Below are positions 5,171 to 5,814 of a DNA stretch of 5,814 nucleotides, piece by piece. The stretch is from Candidatus Limivicinus faecipullorum. Lineage in GTDB: Bacteria > Bacillota > Clostridia > Oscillospirales > Oscillospiraceae. Where the stretch lies: NCBI GenBank assembly GCA_018711755.1, contig DVHY01000027.1, positions 1-5,814 of the forward strand, in the 5' to 3' direction. Every line of letters begins with the position of its first letter. Positions within the stretch are counted from its first letter, which is position 1. Both the position numbers and the translations under genes were made by a program. Below the pieces are notes generated by a model. The model was not told the origin of the DNA. It made no database searches and saw nothing but the letters and a program-made list of their open reading frames with translations.

Positions 5171-5208
5171 CCCGCCGGGGAAAGGCCCCCAACGCTGAGT
5201 CCGGCGGG
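5171..5208 (-). repeat. GC-rich inverted repeat after the small XRE regulator gene
   Basis: CCCGCCGG (5171-5178) and CCGGCGGG (5201-5208) form a perfect 8-bp stem, with a smaller GGGG/CCCC stem possible inside. It lies between the XRE gene stop and the spoIIID leader. There is no U-run on the minus strand, so it is not a standard intrinsic terminator. It could weaken read-through into spoIIID or protect an RNA end. Confidence 0.4.
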
Positions 5209-5232
5209 ATCCTGTGTTTCGTATTATATCCC

Positions 5233-5547
5233 TCACCGTTCTGCCAGGTCTTTTATTATCATCCGCACATGCTCCGCTTTCTCTTCCGGCAGCTTGGAAA
5301 TATCTTCTATAGGCTCCATATTTTTTCTGGGTGATTTCATGGCCGTATCAAAAAAATCTCTGGGTTCTATTTCCAGATACTCGCATATATAAAAGAATCC
5401 GTTCATAGAGGGCAGGGAACGCCTGTTTTCTATTTTATTAATATAGCTTGCGCTCTGTCCCAGAGACAGGCTCATATCCCTTGCAGACACGCCTTTTTCC
5501 ATTCTTAGTTGGGACAGGCGCTCAGCAAACCATTTTGTATAGTCCAT
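5233..5547 (-). CDS. Small XRE-family helix-turn-helix regulator
   Basis: The 104-residue protein has one Cro/C1-type DNA-binding domain at residues 6-66: FAERLSQLRMEKGVSARDMS, then LGQSASYINKIENRRSLPS, in which the second and recognition helices of the HTH lie, and YICEYLEIEPRDFF. The C-terminal 35 residues (MKSPRKNMEPIEDISKLPEEK onward) are charged and helical and probably serve dimerisation. No ligand-binding domain is present. The ATG at 5547 was chosen over a longer frame because AGAGG (5558-5554) lies 6 bases upstream and the domain starts there. It faces left toward spoIIID, about 126 bases away, and stands back to back with a strong rightward promoter at 5669-5697, the usual layout of a regulator controlling a divergent neighbour. 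Its target and signal are unknown, and a link to sporulation is not shown. Confidence 0.85.
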   Translation of the reverse strand: MDYTKWFAERLSQLRMEKGVSARDMSLSLGQSASYINKIENRRSLPSMNGFFYICEYLEIEPRDFFDTAMKSPRKNMEPIEDISKLPEEKAEHVRMIIKDLAER

Positions 5548-5560
5548 AAAAAACCTCTGT

Positions 5561-5591
5561 GGAAAACTTTTACATATTATGGAAAAATTTT
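5561..5591. repeat. Pair of GGAAAAnTTTT direct repeats upstream of the XRE regulator
   Basis: GGAAAACTTTT (5561-5571) and GGAAAAATTTT (5581-5591) are identical but for one base and are spaced exactly 20 bases apart, about two helical turns. Each core is itself a small palindrome (AAAA-N-TTTT). They lie between the predicted -10 and the start codon of the regulator and could be operator sites, but AT-rich DNA makes such matches less striking. Confidence 0.35.
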
Positions 5592-5618
5592 CTGGCATTA
5601 AGCTCTATTTAAATTTTC

Positions 5619-5624
5619 ATTATA
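5619..5624 (-). promoter_or_regulatory. Probable -10 box of the XRE regulator gene
   Basis: A perfect TATAAT occurs on the minus strand, about 72 bases before the start codon. At a 17-base spacing the -35 would be CATACT, a poor match, while ATGACA lies too far away (21 bases). The promoter is therefore weak, or is helped by a regulator. Confidence 0.45.
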
Positions 5625-5643
5625 CTTATTTATTGGCGAAAAG

Positions 5644-5697
5644 TATGTCATTTAAAGTTATCTTTTTGTTGACATATAGAATTAAAGTATATATACT
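5644..5697 (+). promoter_or_regulatory. Near-consensus rightward promoter with inverted repeat over its -35 box
   Basis: TTGACA (5669-5674), a 17-base spacer and TATACT (5692-5697) make the best sigma-A match in the window. An inverted repeat, TATGTCA (5644-5650) with TGACATA (5670-5676), overlaps the -35, and the -10 lies in a 12-bp palindrome AGTATATATACT (5686-5697). Transcription would start near 5704 and leave the window. Downstream to 5814 there is no convincing ribosome binding site or gene start, so the product lies beyond the edge. The adjacent XRE regulator is the obvious candidate repressor. Confidence 0.7.
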
Positions 5698-5814
5698 AAA
5701 TTATCATAGTGTAAAGTGCGGTATTTTATAAAAATCGTCTTTTAATTGGCGATATTGCTTTGGCTCATGCATATCCCAATTTTATATTTCTTCACATGCC
5801 ACCCCATACAGACC

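Noticed and set aside
4883..5392. 169-codon plus-strand frame opposite spoIIID and the small XRE gene
   Set aside because: It runs antisense through spoIIID, which is unmistakable, and has no credible start signal.
5742..5814. Short reading frames open to the right edge: minus strand 5742-5813, and plus strand from an ATG at 5767
   Set aside because: Both are under 25 codons. The plus-strand ATG has no ribosome binding site, and the minus-strand tail cannot be told from chance in AT-rich DNA.

Overview
The window looks like chromosomal DNA from an endospore-forming Firmicute with GC-rich genes and AT-rich promoters. It is most likely a gut-type clostridium (class Clostridia, perhaps an Oscillospiraceae-like lineage; that placement is inference). 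The pointers are a clear spoIIID homologue, strong GGAG-type ribosome binding sites, several TTG starts, sigma-A-like promoters and two XRE-type regulators of the kind common in Firmicutes. There are seven intact genes and one partial gene. No rRNA, tRNA, CRISPR array or insertion sequence is visible.

Left part (1-2260, minus strand, read right to left): a metal-handling operon. A well-formed promoter (2226-2253) drives a 367-residue COG0523/CobW-type GTPase (1088-2191) with an intact P-loop, a CxCC metal motif and a 69-residue His/Cys-rich insert built from a 90-bp tandem DNA repeat. It overlaps by 8 bases a second, divergent CobW-like protein (139-1095). That protein lacks the CxCC motif, has altered nucleotide-binding motifs and carries a C-terminal domain resembling the YcgQ/DUF1980 family. 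A third gene, starting at 126, encodes a membrane-anchored protein and runs off the left edge. Together they look like a metal (probably zinc) chaperone and delivery module acting with a membrane component.

Middle part (2260-3890): two minus-strand single-gene units, each with its own terminator. One is an XRE helix-turn-helix protein with about five membrane segments, with a palindrome in its own promoter. The other is a small FMN-binding split-barrel protein of the pyridoxamine-phosphate-oxidase superfamily, with an unusually structured, GC-rich leader. The 312-base gap at 3579-3890 holds that leader and a rightward promoter.

Right-centre (3780-4822, plus strand): a membrane-anchored M15-family (VanY/LAS-type) D,D- or L,D-carboxypeptidase with a Pro/Thr/Glu linker. 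It ends in a 15-bp perfect stem that can also terminate the converging spoIIID gene.

Right part (4855-5814): spoIIID on the minus strand, whose ribosome binding site lies inside a perfect 14-bp inverted repeat, then a small XRE-type regulator (5233-5547). Beyond it is a very AT-rich stretch (about 18-28% GC by hand count) with a near-consensus promoter firing rightward out of the window. A 7-bp inverted repeat overlaps that promoter's -35 box. The most interesting items are the paired GTPase/DUF1980 operon with its repeat-built metal-binding insert, and the hairpin covering the spoIIID ribosome binding site.
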